Made by a program: the position numbers and the translations under genes. Of a stretch of DNA of 64,000 bases, positions 57,229-64,000 are shown piece after piece. The DNA lies in contig OY282565.1 in the NCBI GenBank assembly GCA_958296445.1, positions 2,373,570 through 2,437,569 of the forward strand, written 5' to 3'. How positions within the stretch are numbered: the first letter of the stretch is position 1; each line of letters begins with the position of its first letter. The DNA is from an uncultured Dehalococcoidia bacterium. GTDB lineage: Bacteria; Chloroflexota; Dehalococcoidia; Lucifugimonadales; UBA3495. The notes beneath the pieces were generated by a model, which did no database searches, was not told the DNA's origin, and saw only the letters and a program-made list of their open reading frames with translations.

Positions 57229-58974
57229 CTAACGCGGCACGATGGGCAGGGAGACGTGGGAGGGGTGGGCCGCGTCGTGCAGGATGGTCTGGAGGGCGGG
57301 CTTGAGTTCGGTGTCGGCGGCGATGACCCCGCCGGTGTTGGTGTTGCGGTCGAAGCGGGGGAAGTTGCTGCTGGACACCTCAAGCCGGATGCGATGCCCG
57401 GCCTTGAATACGTTGCTGGTGGCCCACAGGTCTATGGTGTAGCAGTAGGCGCGGCCCGGCTCCGGCAGCGAGGGGTTGGACATCGAATCGCGGTAGCGGG
57501 CGCGGATGATGCCGTCGGTCAGGTTGCGGGCGCAGCCGTCCTCGCAAACGTCCACCAGCTTGGCGGTGAAGTCGGTATCGGCGGCTGAGGTGGCGGCCCA
57601 CAGCGTTACGGTGACCGGCCCGGTGACTTCCGTGTCTTTTGCCAGCGGCGGTGTGGAGTAGACCAGCACGTCGGGCCGGGCTTCGATTTCGTTCTGGTCG
57701 AAAGCGCCGTTGGCGGCGAAGTAGGGGTTGCAACAGAGCTGCCCGCCCCGAGTCGGCACCGGGTTGGCGGGATTGTAGAGGAATATGTCGGGCGGTTCAT
57801 CGGCGGGCGCAACCGGGCTGAGTTCGCCGTCGCCGTGGAGCGTGTTGGCGTTGCCCCCGCTGTGCAGGTAGTAGCTGGCGGTTTGGGCGCGGGCAAGGGG
57901 CCATTCCTGTTCGTCGCGCCACACATCGTCGCCCATTACGAATATCTTGACCGGCGGCTCGTCCAGCAGCCCGTTGTCGGCGCCCTTGAGCCAATGCTCG
58001 AACCAGCGCAGGTGAATCTCATCCAGCCCCAAGGCCATAGCGTCGGCGGCTAGGCCGAAGTAGTGGTTGCCGGCCATGCTGGTGCCGCGCGAGCCGTGCT
58101 GCCAGGGGCCGATGATGAGCCGCTGCCCGCGCCGGGCGTCCTCGGTGGCCCCGTTCCGGCGCATACCCAAGAAATTGCGGATGGTGCCGCCCAAGAAAAT
58201 GTCGTACCAGCCGCCGATGTTCAGGGCCGGAACCGCAACGCCGGAGTGCTGCTCCTCGATGCACAGCTTTTTCCAGTAGTCATCGAATTGGGGATGCTCC
58301 AGCCAGTCATAGAAATAGTCGGCCAGCCCGCCTTTGAGGTGGGGCAAGTCCTTCAGCGGCAGGTGGCGGAAGGCGTCGGTCATTCCGTCAACGGCTTTCA
58401 GCAGGTCGCCCCGGCGGGCCTGCGGCACGCTCTTGACGCCGGAAACGTTCTGGAAGTTGGCGAGGGTAAGCTGATTGAGCGTCCAGGATACGTTGAATCC
58501 CAGCTCGAAAGCCCCGCCTTGGTAAGTCCAGCCGTCATGGTAGTTGGATGCGGTGACGTTGGGCGCGATGGCGGCTAGGTGCGGGGGCCGGGTGATGGCA
58601 GCCAGCCATTGGGTAGCGCCAACGTAGGACGCGCCAATCATACCGACCCGTCCGCTGGCCCACGGCTGCGCGGCGGCCCATTCCACTGTGTCGTAGCCGT
58701 CGTTGATGTCGTCGGCGAAGCAGTAAAATTCGCCGCCGGAGGTGTAGCGCCCGCGGGTATCCTGGATAATCATGGCGAACCCGGCTTTGGCGGCCTTGAT
58801 GGGGTCGAGCATCTGCGCCGCCAGCGGCGAGGATTTGTCGTAGGGGGTGCGCTGCAAAATGGCGGGAAACGGGCCGGGGCCGTCGGGCCGGTAAACGTCG
58901 GCGTACAGGGTGGTTCCGTCGCGCATAGCGGCGGGCAGGTTGGTTTCCACCTTGACCGAAACCGAATCAGGCAT
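57229..58974 (-). CDS. CocE/NonD-family hydrolase
   Basis: A 581-residue alpha/beta hydrolase of the X-Pro dipeptidyl-peptidase/cocaine esterase class. RDGTTLYADVYRPDGPGPFP, QRTPYDKSS, the nucleophile in GMIGASYVGATQW, GGWYDIFLGGTIRNF, GPWQHGSRG (His), and the C-terminal beta-jelly-roll (VTGPVTVTLWAATSAADTDF, RIRLEVSSSNFPRFDRN). Substrate unknown. GGAG upstream of ATG 58974. Confidence 0.92.
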   Translation of the reverse strand: MPDSVSVKVETNLPAAMRDGTTLYADVYRPDGPGPFPAILQRTPYDKSSPLAAQMLDPIKAAKAGFAMIIQDTRGRYTSGGEFYCFADDINDGYDTVEWAAAQPWASGRVGMIGASYVGATQWLAAITRPPHLAAIAPNVTASNYHDGWTYQGGAFELGFNVSWTLNQLTLANFQNVSGVKSVPQARRGDLLKAVDGMTDAFRHLPLKDLPHLKGGLADYFYDWLEHPQFDDYWKKLCIEEQHSGVAVPALNIGGWYDIFLGGTIRNFLGMRRNGATEDARRGQRLIIGPWQHGSRGTSMAGNHYFGLAADAMALGLDEIHLRWFEHWLKGADNGLLDEPPVKIFVMGDDVWRDEQEWPLARAQTASYYLHSGGNANTLHGDGELSPVAPADEPPDIFLYNPANPVPTRGGQLCCNPYFAANGAFDQNEIEARPDVLVYSTPPLAKDTEVTGPVTVTLWAATSAADTDFTAKLVDVCEDGCARNLTDGIIRARYRDSMSNPSLPEPGRAYCYTIDLWATSNVFKAGHRIRLEVSSSNFPRFDRNTNTGGVIAADTELKPALQTILHDAAHPSHVSLPIVPR

Positions 58975-58995
58975 AACTCTCTCTCCTGGATTTTA

Positions 58996-59035
58996 TTAAC
59001 CACAGAGCGCACAGAGGACACAGAGGTTTTGGGGT
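58996..59035. repeat. CACAGAG-family repeat D5
   Basis: TTAACCACAGAGCGCACAGA followed by GGACACAGAGG. Confidence 0.65.
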
Positions 59036-59062
59036 TTAATTCCCTATATCTCCGGGGCTGGC

Positions 59063-60016
59063 CTAATTGAAGCGGGGCATTACCCGCTCGGCGAACAGAT
59101 CCATCTGGCGGTACAGGCCGTCGGCGTCGGGGGATAGGAAGCCTAGGTTGATATGCTCCACGCCGGCCTCGATTTTGGCTTCCATTGCCCGGGCGCAGTC
59201 GTCGGGGGAGCCGGCGACGCAGAGGGCACGGGCGATGTCTTCGGCGCTGCGCTCCGGCGTGACGTAGCGCTCGCCCACGTTGCGGACTGCCAGCCCCAGG
59301 GCTTCGTCGGCGTCAGTGGATATGGCGGTGGGCTGGTTCAGGCCCCAGTGAAAGCCGTCCAGCTCGCGGCCCGCTTCGGCGGCGAACTGGCGCACCAGAT
59401 CGTTGCTGTGCCGGATGCGCCGGTTGGTGAACAGATAGGGATACCAGCCGTCGCCGTGGAGCGCGGCGCGGCGCATGGCCGCCTCGCTGCGCCCCGACAC
59501 CCAGACGGGCGGGTAGGGCTGCTGTACCGGCCGGGGCAGCAGGGTAACGTCGTCGAACTCGAAAAAGCGGCCCCGGTGCGACACTTGTTCCTCAGTCCAC
59601 AACCGTTTCATAACGTCCAGCATTTCGTCGGTGCGCCGCCCGCGGGTGCGCGGCGAAATGCCTAGGGCGTCGAACTCTACGCTGGTGCCGCGCTGCCCGC
59701 TGATGCCGATGCCGAAGTCCAGCCGCCCGGCGGAAACTTGGTCAACGCTGGCAACCATTTTAGCCAGCAGCACCGGATGATACAGCGGGACGATAACGAT
59801 GCCGGTCATCACCCGGATGCTGTGGGTCGCTCCGGCGGCGGCGGCCATAGCGGGCAGGTTCAGCACCGTGGGGCGCGGCGGGTTGCCGTCCATTATATGC
59901 TCGCCCATAGTGACGCGCCGGAAGCCCAGCTCCTCGGCCCGCCGGGCGAAAGCGGGAACGTCCCAATAGTCCTCTACGCTCAAACTGCACCCGAAAGTAA
60001 TGCTGCCGCCGTTCAT
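59063..60016 (-). CDS. LLM-class flavin/F420-dependent oxidoreductase
   Basis: A 317-residue luciferase-like TIM barrel: ITFGCSLSVEDYWDVPAFAR, LGFRRVTMGEHIMDGNPPRP, VMTGIVIVPLYHPVLLAKMV, DQVSAGRLDFGIGISGQRGT, and PYPPVWVSGRSEAAMRRAA. Second member of this superfamily in the window. GGAG upstream of ATG 60016. Substrate unknown. Confidence 0.9.
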   Translation of the reverse strand: MNGGSITFGCSLSVEDYWDVPAFARRAEELGFRRVTMGEHIMDGNPPRPTVLNLPAMAAAAGATHSIRVMTGIVIVPLYHPVLLAKMVASVDQVSAGRLDFGIGISGQRGTSVEFDALGISPRTRGRRTDEMLDVMKRLWTEEQVSHRGRFFEFDDVTLLPRPVQQPYPPVWVSGRSEAAMRRAALHGDGWYPYLFTNRRIRHSNDLVRQFAAEAGRELDGFHWGLNQPTAISTDADEALGLAVRNVGERYVTPERSAEDIARALCVAGSPDDCARAMEAKIEAGVEHINLGFLSPDADGLYRQMDLFAERVMPRFN

Positions 60017-60068
60017 ATCGTTACTCCTGCCCGTACTTGGGGACGCTTGCCTATAGGGGCTTGGGATT

Positions 60069-60150
60069 TTTTGTCTGAATCAGGATTTTCAGGATTATAG
60101 GATTTTCAGGATGGGGAAATCCGGCAAATCCCCAAATCCGGCGAATCCTG
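60069..60150 (+). repeat. GTCTGAATCAGGATT-family repeat B5
   Basis: GTCTGAATCAGGATTTTCAGG on the left and an inverted GGCGAATCCTGATGATG on the right, between divergent genes. Confidence 0.75.
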
Positions 60151-60208
60151 ATGATGTTTGTTGCCAATTCTACCACCCATCGCGCTCCATACGATAAAAT
60201 CCGGTACT

Positions 60209-61048
60209 ATGGAAGGCAAGACTTGTTTGATTACCGGGGGCAGTGACGGAATCGGCTATGTGGCGGCCCGCGAGCTGGCCCGGATGGGGGCGCGGGTGGT
60301 CATCGTGGGCCGCAGCGCGGCCAAGACCGATGCCGCCGTGGGGCGCATCGCGTCGGAAACCGGCAACCCCGCCGTGGAGCGTCTGCTGGCCGACCTTTCG
60401 TCGCAACGGGAAGTGCGCCGCGCCGCCGCCGAGGCGCTGGAGCGGCTGCCCCGGCTGGACGTGCTGCTGAACAACGCCGGGGCGGTATTCCTGTCGCATC
60501 AGCGTAGCGCCGACGGCCTGGAAATGACCTTTGCCTTGAATCATCTGGGTTATTTTCTGCTTACCAATCTGTTGCTGGACAGGCTGCGGGCGTCGGCCCC
60601 GGCCCGGATTATCAACGTGTCATCCACCGCCCACACGCTGCCCAAGAACCTGCGGCTGGAGGATTTGCCCAAGCCGGGCAGCAGCCGCGGCCAGCGGGCC
60701 TATGGCCGCTCCAAGCTGTGCAACATTCTGTTCACCTACGAACTGGCCCGGCGGCTGGACGGCTCCGGCGTGACGGTCAACGCCCTGCATCCCGGGCTGG
60801 TTCGCACCAACATTGCGCGAAACAACGGCATTCTGGGCCGCGTTGTCAACGCCTTTATCGGTATTCGCGGCGTGGACGCCGGGCGGGGCGCGGAAACGAT
60901 GGTATACCTAGCATCGTCGCCCGGCGCGGACGGGGTGACCGGCGGGTATTTCGTGGACTGCCAACCCGCGCCGTCCTCAGCCCTCAGCTACGATGCGGAG
61001 CTGGCCGCCGGGCTGTGGGAGCTTAGCGCGGAGCTTACCGGCGCGTAA
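60209..61048 (+). CDS. Short-chain dehydrogenase (retinol dehydrogenase-like)
   Basis: A 279-residue SDR: CLITGGSDGIGYVAARELAR, VLLNNAGAVF, NVSSTAHTLP, catalytic YGRSK (Y-x3-K), and NALHPGLVRTNIARNNG. The RDH/WW-oxidoreductase-like subgroup is suggested by SSTAH..P. The open frame starts at 60158, but ATG 60209 begins the conserved strand. Confidence 0.9.
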   Translation: MEGKTCLITGGSDGIGYVAARELARMGARVVIVGRSAAKTDAAVGRIASETGNPAVERLLADLSSQREVRRAAAEALERLPRLDVLLNNAGAVFLSHQRSADGLEMTFALNHLGYFLLTNLLLDRLRASAPARIINVSSTAHTLPKNLRLEDLPKPGSSRGQRAYGRSKLCNILFTYELARRLDGSGVTVNALHPGLVRTNIARNNGILGRVVNAFIGIRGVDAGRGAETMVYLASSPGADGVTGGYFVDCQPAPSSALSYDAELAAGLWELSAELTGA

Positions 61049-61076
61049 TCAATCAGCCGGGAATGGTGGACGCCCC

Positions 61077-61110
61077 CACCCTAACCCTCCCCCGGAGGGG
61101 GAGGGGATTA
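61077..61110 (+). repeat. CCCTAACCCTCCCCC palindrome
   Basis: CCCTCCCCCGGAGGGGGAGG hairpin, second copy of the repeat at 25505. Confidence 0.6.
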
Positions 61111-61170
61111 AGCGGAGGGAGCGGGAATCAAGGGGAAAGGGGTTATCAAATAAGCGCGGGAGGTTTGCTG

Positions 61171-62064
61171 ATGAAGCGAGCGGTTGAGTTTTACAGCGAG
61201 GGGTTCAAGCTCCAGGGCGATGTCTACACCCCCGATGGGCTGGCCCCCGGCGAGCGGCGGGGCGCGGTGCTGCTGTGCCACGGCTATACCGGGGTTAAAG
61301 ACCTGTATCTGCCGGACAACGCAAGGGTGCTGAACGAGGCGGGCTATGTGGCGATGGCTTTCGACTATAAGGGCTGGGGCCAGAGCGAGGGCGTTTCCCC
61401 GTTGCGGCTGGCCCCCCACAGCCGCGTGGCCGACGTGCAGGCCGCTATGACCTTTCTGGGCGAGCAGCCGGAGGTGGACGCAGAGCGCATCGGACTCTAC
61501 GGCACCAGCTACGGCGGCGCCACCGTCTGCTGGACGGCCGCCATAGACCGGCGGGCCAAGTGCGTGGTCAGCGTGGTGGGCATCGGCCACGGCGCCCGCT
61601 GGATGAGCCGCGTCCGCCGGATGGACGAGTGGTTCGACCTGCTGGATCGTTCCAAAGCCGACCGCATCCGGCGGGTTATGACCGGCCAGTCGGAAATGGT
61701 GGAGCGGGGCGAAATCCTGCTTCCCGACCGGCAGTCGGCCGCCTTGGCCGCCGCCCAGCGGGCCAACAACCCCAACGCCGTAATGACCATCCCCGTCGAG
61801 TACATTGACGATACCCTAGGCTTCAACCCGGAGTGGGTAGTCGGCAAAATCGCCCCCCGCCCAGTGCTGTTCATCACCAGCGACCAGGATCGCCTAGTGC
61901 CGCCGGAGGAATCGGAGCAGCTATATGCCCACGCCGGCGAGCCGAAAAAGCTGGTCACGCTGAAAGGCGTAGGCCACTATGAAGTCTACGAAGAACCGGC
62001 CTTTTCCCAAGTGATGGGCCACACAATGGACTGGTATCGCCAACACTTGCCCGCACTAGGCTAG
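61171..62064 (+). CDS. Alpha/beta hydrolase
   Basis: A 297-residue serine hydrolase (dienelactone hydrolase/peptidase S9-like): LCHGYTGVKDLYLPDNA, FDYKGWGQSEG, nucleophile Ser in GLYGTSYGGATVCW, Asp in FITSDQDRLVPPEES, His in GVGHYEVYEE. GGGAGG upstream of ATG 61171. Confidence 0.9.
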   Translation: MKRAVEFYSEGFKLQGDVYTPDGLAPGERRGAVLLCHGYTGVKDLYLPDNARVLNEAGYVAMAFDYKGWGQSEGVSPLRLAPHSRVADVQAAMTFLGEQPEVDAERIGLYGTSYGGATVCWTAAIDRRAKCVVSVVGIGHGARWMSRVRRMDEWFDLLDRSKADRIRRVMTGQSEMVERGEILLPDRQSAALAAAQRANNPNAVMTIPVEYIDDTLGFNPEWVVGKIAPRPVLFITSDQDRLVPPEESEQLYAHAGEPKKLVTLKGVGHYEVYEEPAFSQVMGHTMDWYRQHLPALG

Positions 62065-62075
62065 GGGTGGGGGTG

Positions 62076-62257
62076 TCTGAATCGGGATTTTGCCGGATGG
62101 GTAGGCTTTATCCCGGAAATCCGGTAAATTCTGATTCAGACGAAAGATTACGGTAAACTGTCTGAATCAGGATTCTCAGGATTAAAGGATTTACTGGATG
62201 CGCAGGCAACTATCCAGTAAATCCTTAAATCCGGTAAATCCTGATTCAGACAAATAG
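62076..62257 (+). repeat. GTCTGAATCAGGATT-family repeats B6 and B7
   Basis: Two inverted-ended units in tandem (62076-62143 and 62157-62257), the second ending AATCCTGATTCAGACAAATA just before the GxxExxY gene. Confidence 0.8.
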
Positions 62258-62270
62258 AGAGAGGAAAGTA

Positions 62271-62660
62271 ATGAGAGACGAATTGACTTACCGCATAATT
62301 GGCTGTGCTATGAAGGTGCATAGCACGCTTGGAAATGGGTTTCAGGAAGTCGTTTATCAGCGGTGCCTTGCTATTGAGATGGAGCGGGCTGGGCTAGATT
62401 TCGGCAGGGAAGTGGAGCAGACTATCTACTATGACGGCATTGTTGTGGGTACGAGAAGGGCTGATTTTATTGTAGCCAATCGAGTCGTAGTTGAGCTAAA
62501 AGCGTTGACGTCTTTGGACGAGGTTCATATTGCGCAGTCTAAAAACTACGTTGTGGCATATGGTTTCGCCATTGGTCTTTTAATCAATTTCGGAGCAAGG
62601 AGTCTGGAATACAGACGGATATTCAACGATAAATTGCCTGAATCAGGATTTTCAGGATGA
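62271..62660 (+). CDS. GxxExxY protein (PD-(D/E)XK-like)
   Basis: A 129-residue member of the GxxExxY family of small putative nucleases. The naming motif is in GNGFQEVVYQ; RADFIVANRVVVELKAL carries the D...E-x-K nuclease-like residues, and AQSKNYVVAYGFAIGLLINF completes the fold. GAGAGGAAAG upstream of ATG 62271. The last eight residues (LPESGFSG) are encoded by the left end of repeat B8, and B7 lies 13 bases before the start, so gene and repeat family are physically linked. Function unknown. Confidence 0.88.
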   Translation: MRDELTYRIIGCAMKVHSTLGNGFQEVVYQRCLAIEMERAGLDFGREVEQTIYYDGIVVGTRRADFIVANRVVVELKALTSLDEVHIAQSKNYVVAYGFAIGLLINFGARSLEYRRIFNDKLPESGFSG

Positions 62661-62730
62661 AGGGATTTATCGGATTTACCGGAAATCATCCTGGAAATCC
62701 TTAAATCCGGTAAATCCTGATTCAGACAAA
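62633..62730 (+). repeat. GTCTGAATCAGGATT-family repeat B8
   Basis: Starts inside the GxxExxY gene (TTGCCTGAATCAGGATTTTC) and ends with the inverted AATCCTGATTCAGACAAA. Confidence 0.8.
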
Positions 62731-62748
62731 AGCCCCCGGCGTCCGCCG

Positions 62749-63780
62749 TTAGGCGCCGACTGCCCGCACCCGGTGGTTGTTGCTGTCGGCGATGTAGATG
62801 TTGCCGCGGGCGTCTACGTCGGCCCCGTGGGGGCGATCCATAGCCGCGCCGGTGGCCGGGCCGCCGTCGCCTTCGCCGCCGCGCTGGCCGCCCGCGATGG
62901 TGGTTACTATGCCGGTGGCGGCGTCAATCCGGCGGATGGCGTGGTTTTCGGTGTCCACCACCAGCAGGTTGCCGCCGTGGTCGCAGCGGATGGCCTTGGG
63001 GCCGCCCCAAGTGGCGGCGAGGGCCGAGCCGCCGTCGCCGGAGTAGCCAAACTCGCCGGTTCCGGCCAGGGTGGACATCACCCCGTTGGCGTCCACCTTG
63101 CGGATGCCGTTGCCTTCCCGCTCGGCGATGTAGGTGTTGCCCGCGCCGTCCATACACACCGCCCGGGCGCCCAGTATGGATGCCTCAAGCGCGGGCAAGC
63201 CATCGCCGTCGCGCCCCTTGGCGCCGTTGCCCGCGAAGGTGGCGATGACGCCCGACGCCAAATCTAGGCGGCGGATGCGCTGGTCTTGCACATCGGCAAT
63301 CAGCAGGCCGCCGCGCCCGTCGAGGAAGCAGTCGTTGGGTTCGCGGAACTGCGCCCGCGTCCCCGGCCCGCCGTCGCCGCCATAGCCGGGTTCGCCGGTT
63401 CCGGCCACGGTGCGGATAATGCCGGTGGCGGCGTCAATCTTGCGGATGACGTAGTTGAGCCGGTCAACGACATACACGTCGCCGTTGGCGTCCACCTGCA
63501 ACGAATAGGGCTGGTTGAAAGTCGCTTCGGTGGCCGGGCCGCCGTCGCCAGAGTAGCCCTCGGCCCCGGTTCCGGCGATGGTGGCGATAACGCCGGTAGC
63601 GGCGTCCACGCGGCGGACGCAATGGTTCATAGCCTCGGCCACATACAGGTTGCCCGCAGCGTCAAAGGCGCACATAAACGGCTCGCTGAGCAGCGCCGCG
63701 CCGGCCGGCCCGCCGTCGCCGGAATAGCCCCGCTCGCCCGCGCCAACGATGGTGGTTATGATGCCGGGTTGATGGGTCAT
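62749..63780 (-). CDS. NHL-repeat beta-propeller protein
   Basis: A 343-residue protein with about six NHL/teneurin-like blades, each with G-x-GD-GG-P-A and a following IRRIDAATG or VRRVDAATG turn. No signal peptide or membrane segment from ATG 63780, which has GGAG 11 bases upstream; the open frame reaches 63834. A TATAAT on the reverse strand (63828-63823) may be its -10. Ligand unknown. Confidence 0.85.
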   Translation of the reverse strand: MTHQPGIITTIVGAGERGYSGDGGPAGAALLSEPFMCAFDAAGNLYVAEAMNHCVRRVDAATGVIATIAGTGAEGYSGDGGPATEATFNQPYSLQVDANGDVYVVDRLNYVIRKIDAATGIIRTVAGTGEPGYGGDGGPGTRAQFREPNDCFLDGRGGLLIADVQDQRIRRLDLASGVIATFAGNGAKGRDGDGLPALEASILGARAVCMDGAGNTYIAEREGNGIRKVDANGVMSTLAGTGEFGYSGDGGSALAATWGGPKAIRCDHGGNLLVVDTENHAIRRIDAATGIVTTIAGGQRGGEGDGGPATGAAMDRPHGADVDARGNIYIADSNNHRVRAVGA

Positions 63781-63875
63781 AGCGTTTGCTCCTTTGGAAA
63801 AACGCTTGGTTTTGTACGGGGCATTATAGGCCAAACTGGACAGGCGATTACATCAGTGCGTTCATTGCCGATTAA

Positions 63876-63906
63876 GCGGGCGGGGGATGTGCGTACCCCC
63901 GCCCGC
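63876..63906. terminator. GC-rich hairpin near the right end
   Basis: 11-bp perfect stem GCGGGCGGGGG/CCCCCGCCCGC with a nine-base loop, no good T-tract. To its right lies a run of degenerate GCCATGCC/GCCTTGCCCA units (63906-63970). Confidence 0.4.
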
Positions 63907-64000
63907 CTTGCCATGCCGTGCCATACCCAGCCTTGCCCAGCCATGCCTAGCCCCGCCATGCCATGCCGTGATGTTAAGCGTCGGTTCCAGTTATCGAAAC

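Overview
This is a GC-rich bacterial chromosome segment, by eye mostly above 60% GC. The gene content suggests a Chloroflexota bacterium of the Dehalococcoidia/SAR202 kind. The signs are an isolated hrcA, the pyrG - transaldolase - rho order, pdxS/pdxT, many short-chain dehydrogenases, luciferase-like (LLM) oxidoreductases and CocE-type hydrolases, PT-rich surface proteins, and dense interspersed repeats. That assignment is inference; no rRNA gene is present. Three tRNA genes (Phe-GAA, Gly-GCC, Ser-UGA) are present.

Layout. 1-3950: pyrG, fsa/tal and rho behind a consensus promoter. 3990-6350: four reverse-strand paralogues, each a hendecad coiled coil plus one C-terminal membrane segment, each behind the same extended -10 promoter, with one HEPN/PaREP1-like gene among them. 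6350-13830: a G-run tract, then a secreted TIG-repeat protein, a collagen-like membrane protein, an LPVTG/PT-rich surface protein and a tandem family of six small proteins sharing a C-terminal LPDTPEV(W/R)RFL motif. 13900-15770: metallo-beta-lactamase-fold protein and HrcA. 15800-19000: accessory patch with a DNA methyltransferase-HNH fusion, a TIR-like effector and hicAB. 19200-21880: pdxS and pdxT separated by repeats and two tandem retropepsin-like genes. 21970-24480: a SpoIIIAA/Ycf45-like ATPase and a probable selenoprotein of the SelW/Rdx family whose in-frame UGA hides it from ordinary gene calling. 24640-28810: tmk, an LLM oxidoreductase, aroC and aroE. 28860-37950: a hypothetical gene, a 531-residue ankyrin protein, valS with an internal 17-residue tandem repeat, a broken helix-turn-helix gene, and PolX coupled to a conserved-looking hypothetical gene. 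38190-40420: membrane/coiled-coil gene with a partial copy, then tRNA-Phe and a tandem duplication that carries the tRNA 3' half and a HEPN gene. 40440-50400: metabolic and housekeeping genes (RDD protein, SDR, aldehyde dehydrogenase, HepT/MntA pair, DUF2203, cupin, TrmI, HD protein, MidA, Uma2). 50400-51760: a higA pseudogene, a frameshifted lipoprotein gene and a strongly structured promoter/leader region. 51780-63780: citrate synthase, tRNA-Ser, MFS transporter, two SDRs, DUF2277, a Tag-like protein, CocE hydrolase, LLM oxidoreductase, alpha/beta hydrolase, GxxExxY protein and an NHL-repeat protein.

Small interspersed repeats fill most intergenic gaps. At least five families recur. One, built around TTCGCTCAGAATGACA, has terminal inverted repeats like a MITE; another, built around GTCTGAATCAGGATT, flanks and partly encodes the GxxExxY gene. 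Partial tandem gene duplication is a recurrent process here (10.6-13.8 kb, 20.4-21.2 kb, 38.4-38.9 kb, 39.0-40.0 kb).

The strongest candidates for new biology are the selenoprotein at 24122-24409, the DTPEV small-protein array at 10320-13829, the promoter-linked hendecad coiled-coil family at 3992-6390, the methyltransferase-HNH/TIR pair at 15804-18433, and the tRNA-3'-half/HEPN duplication at 38983-40045.
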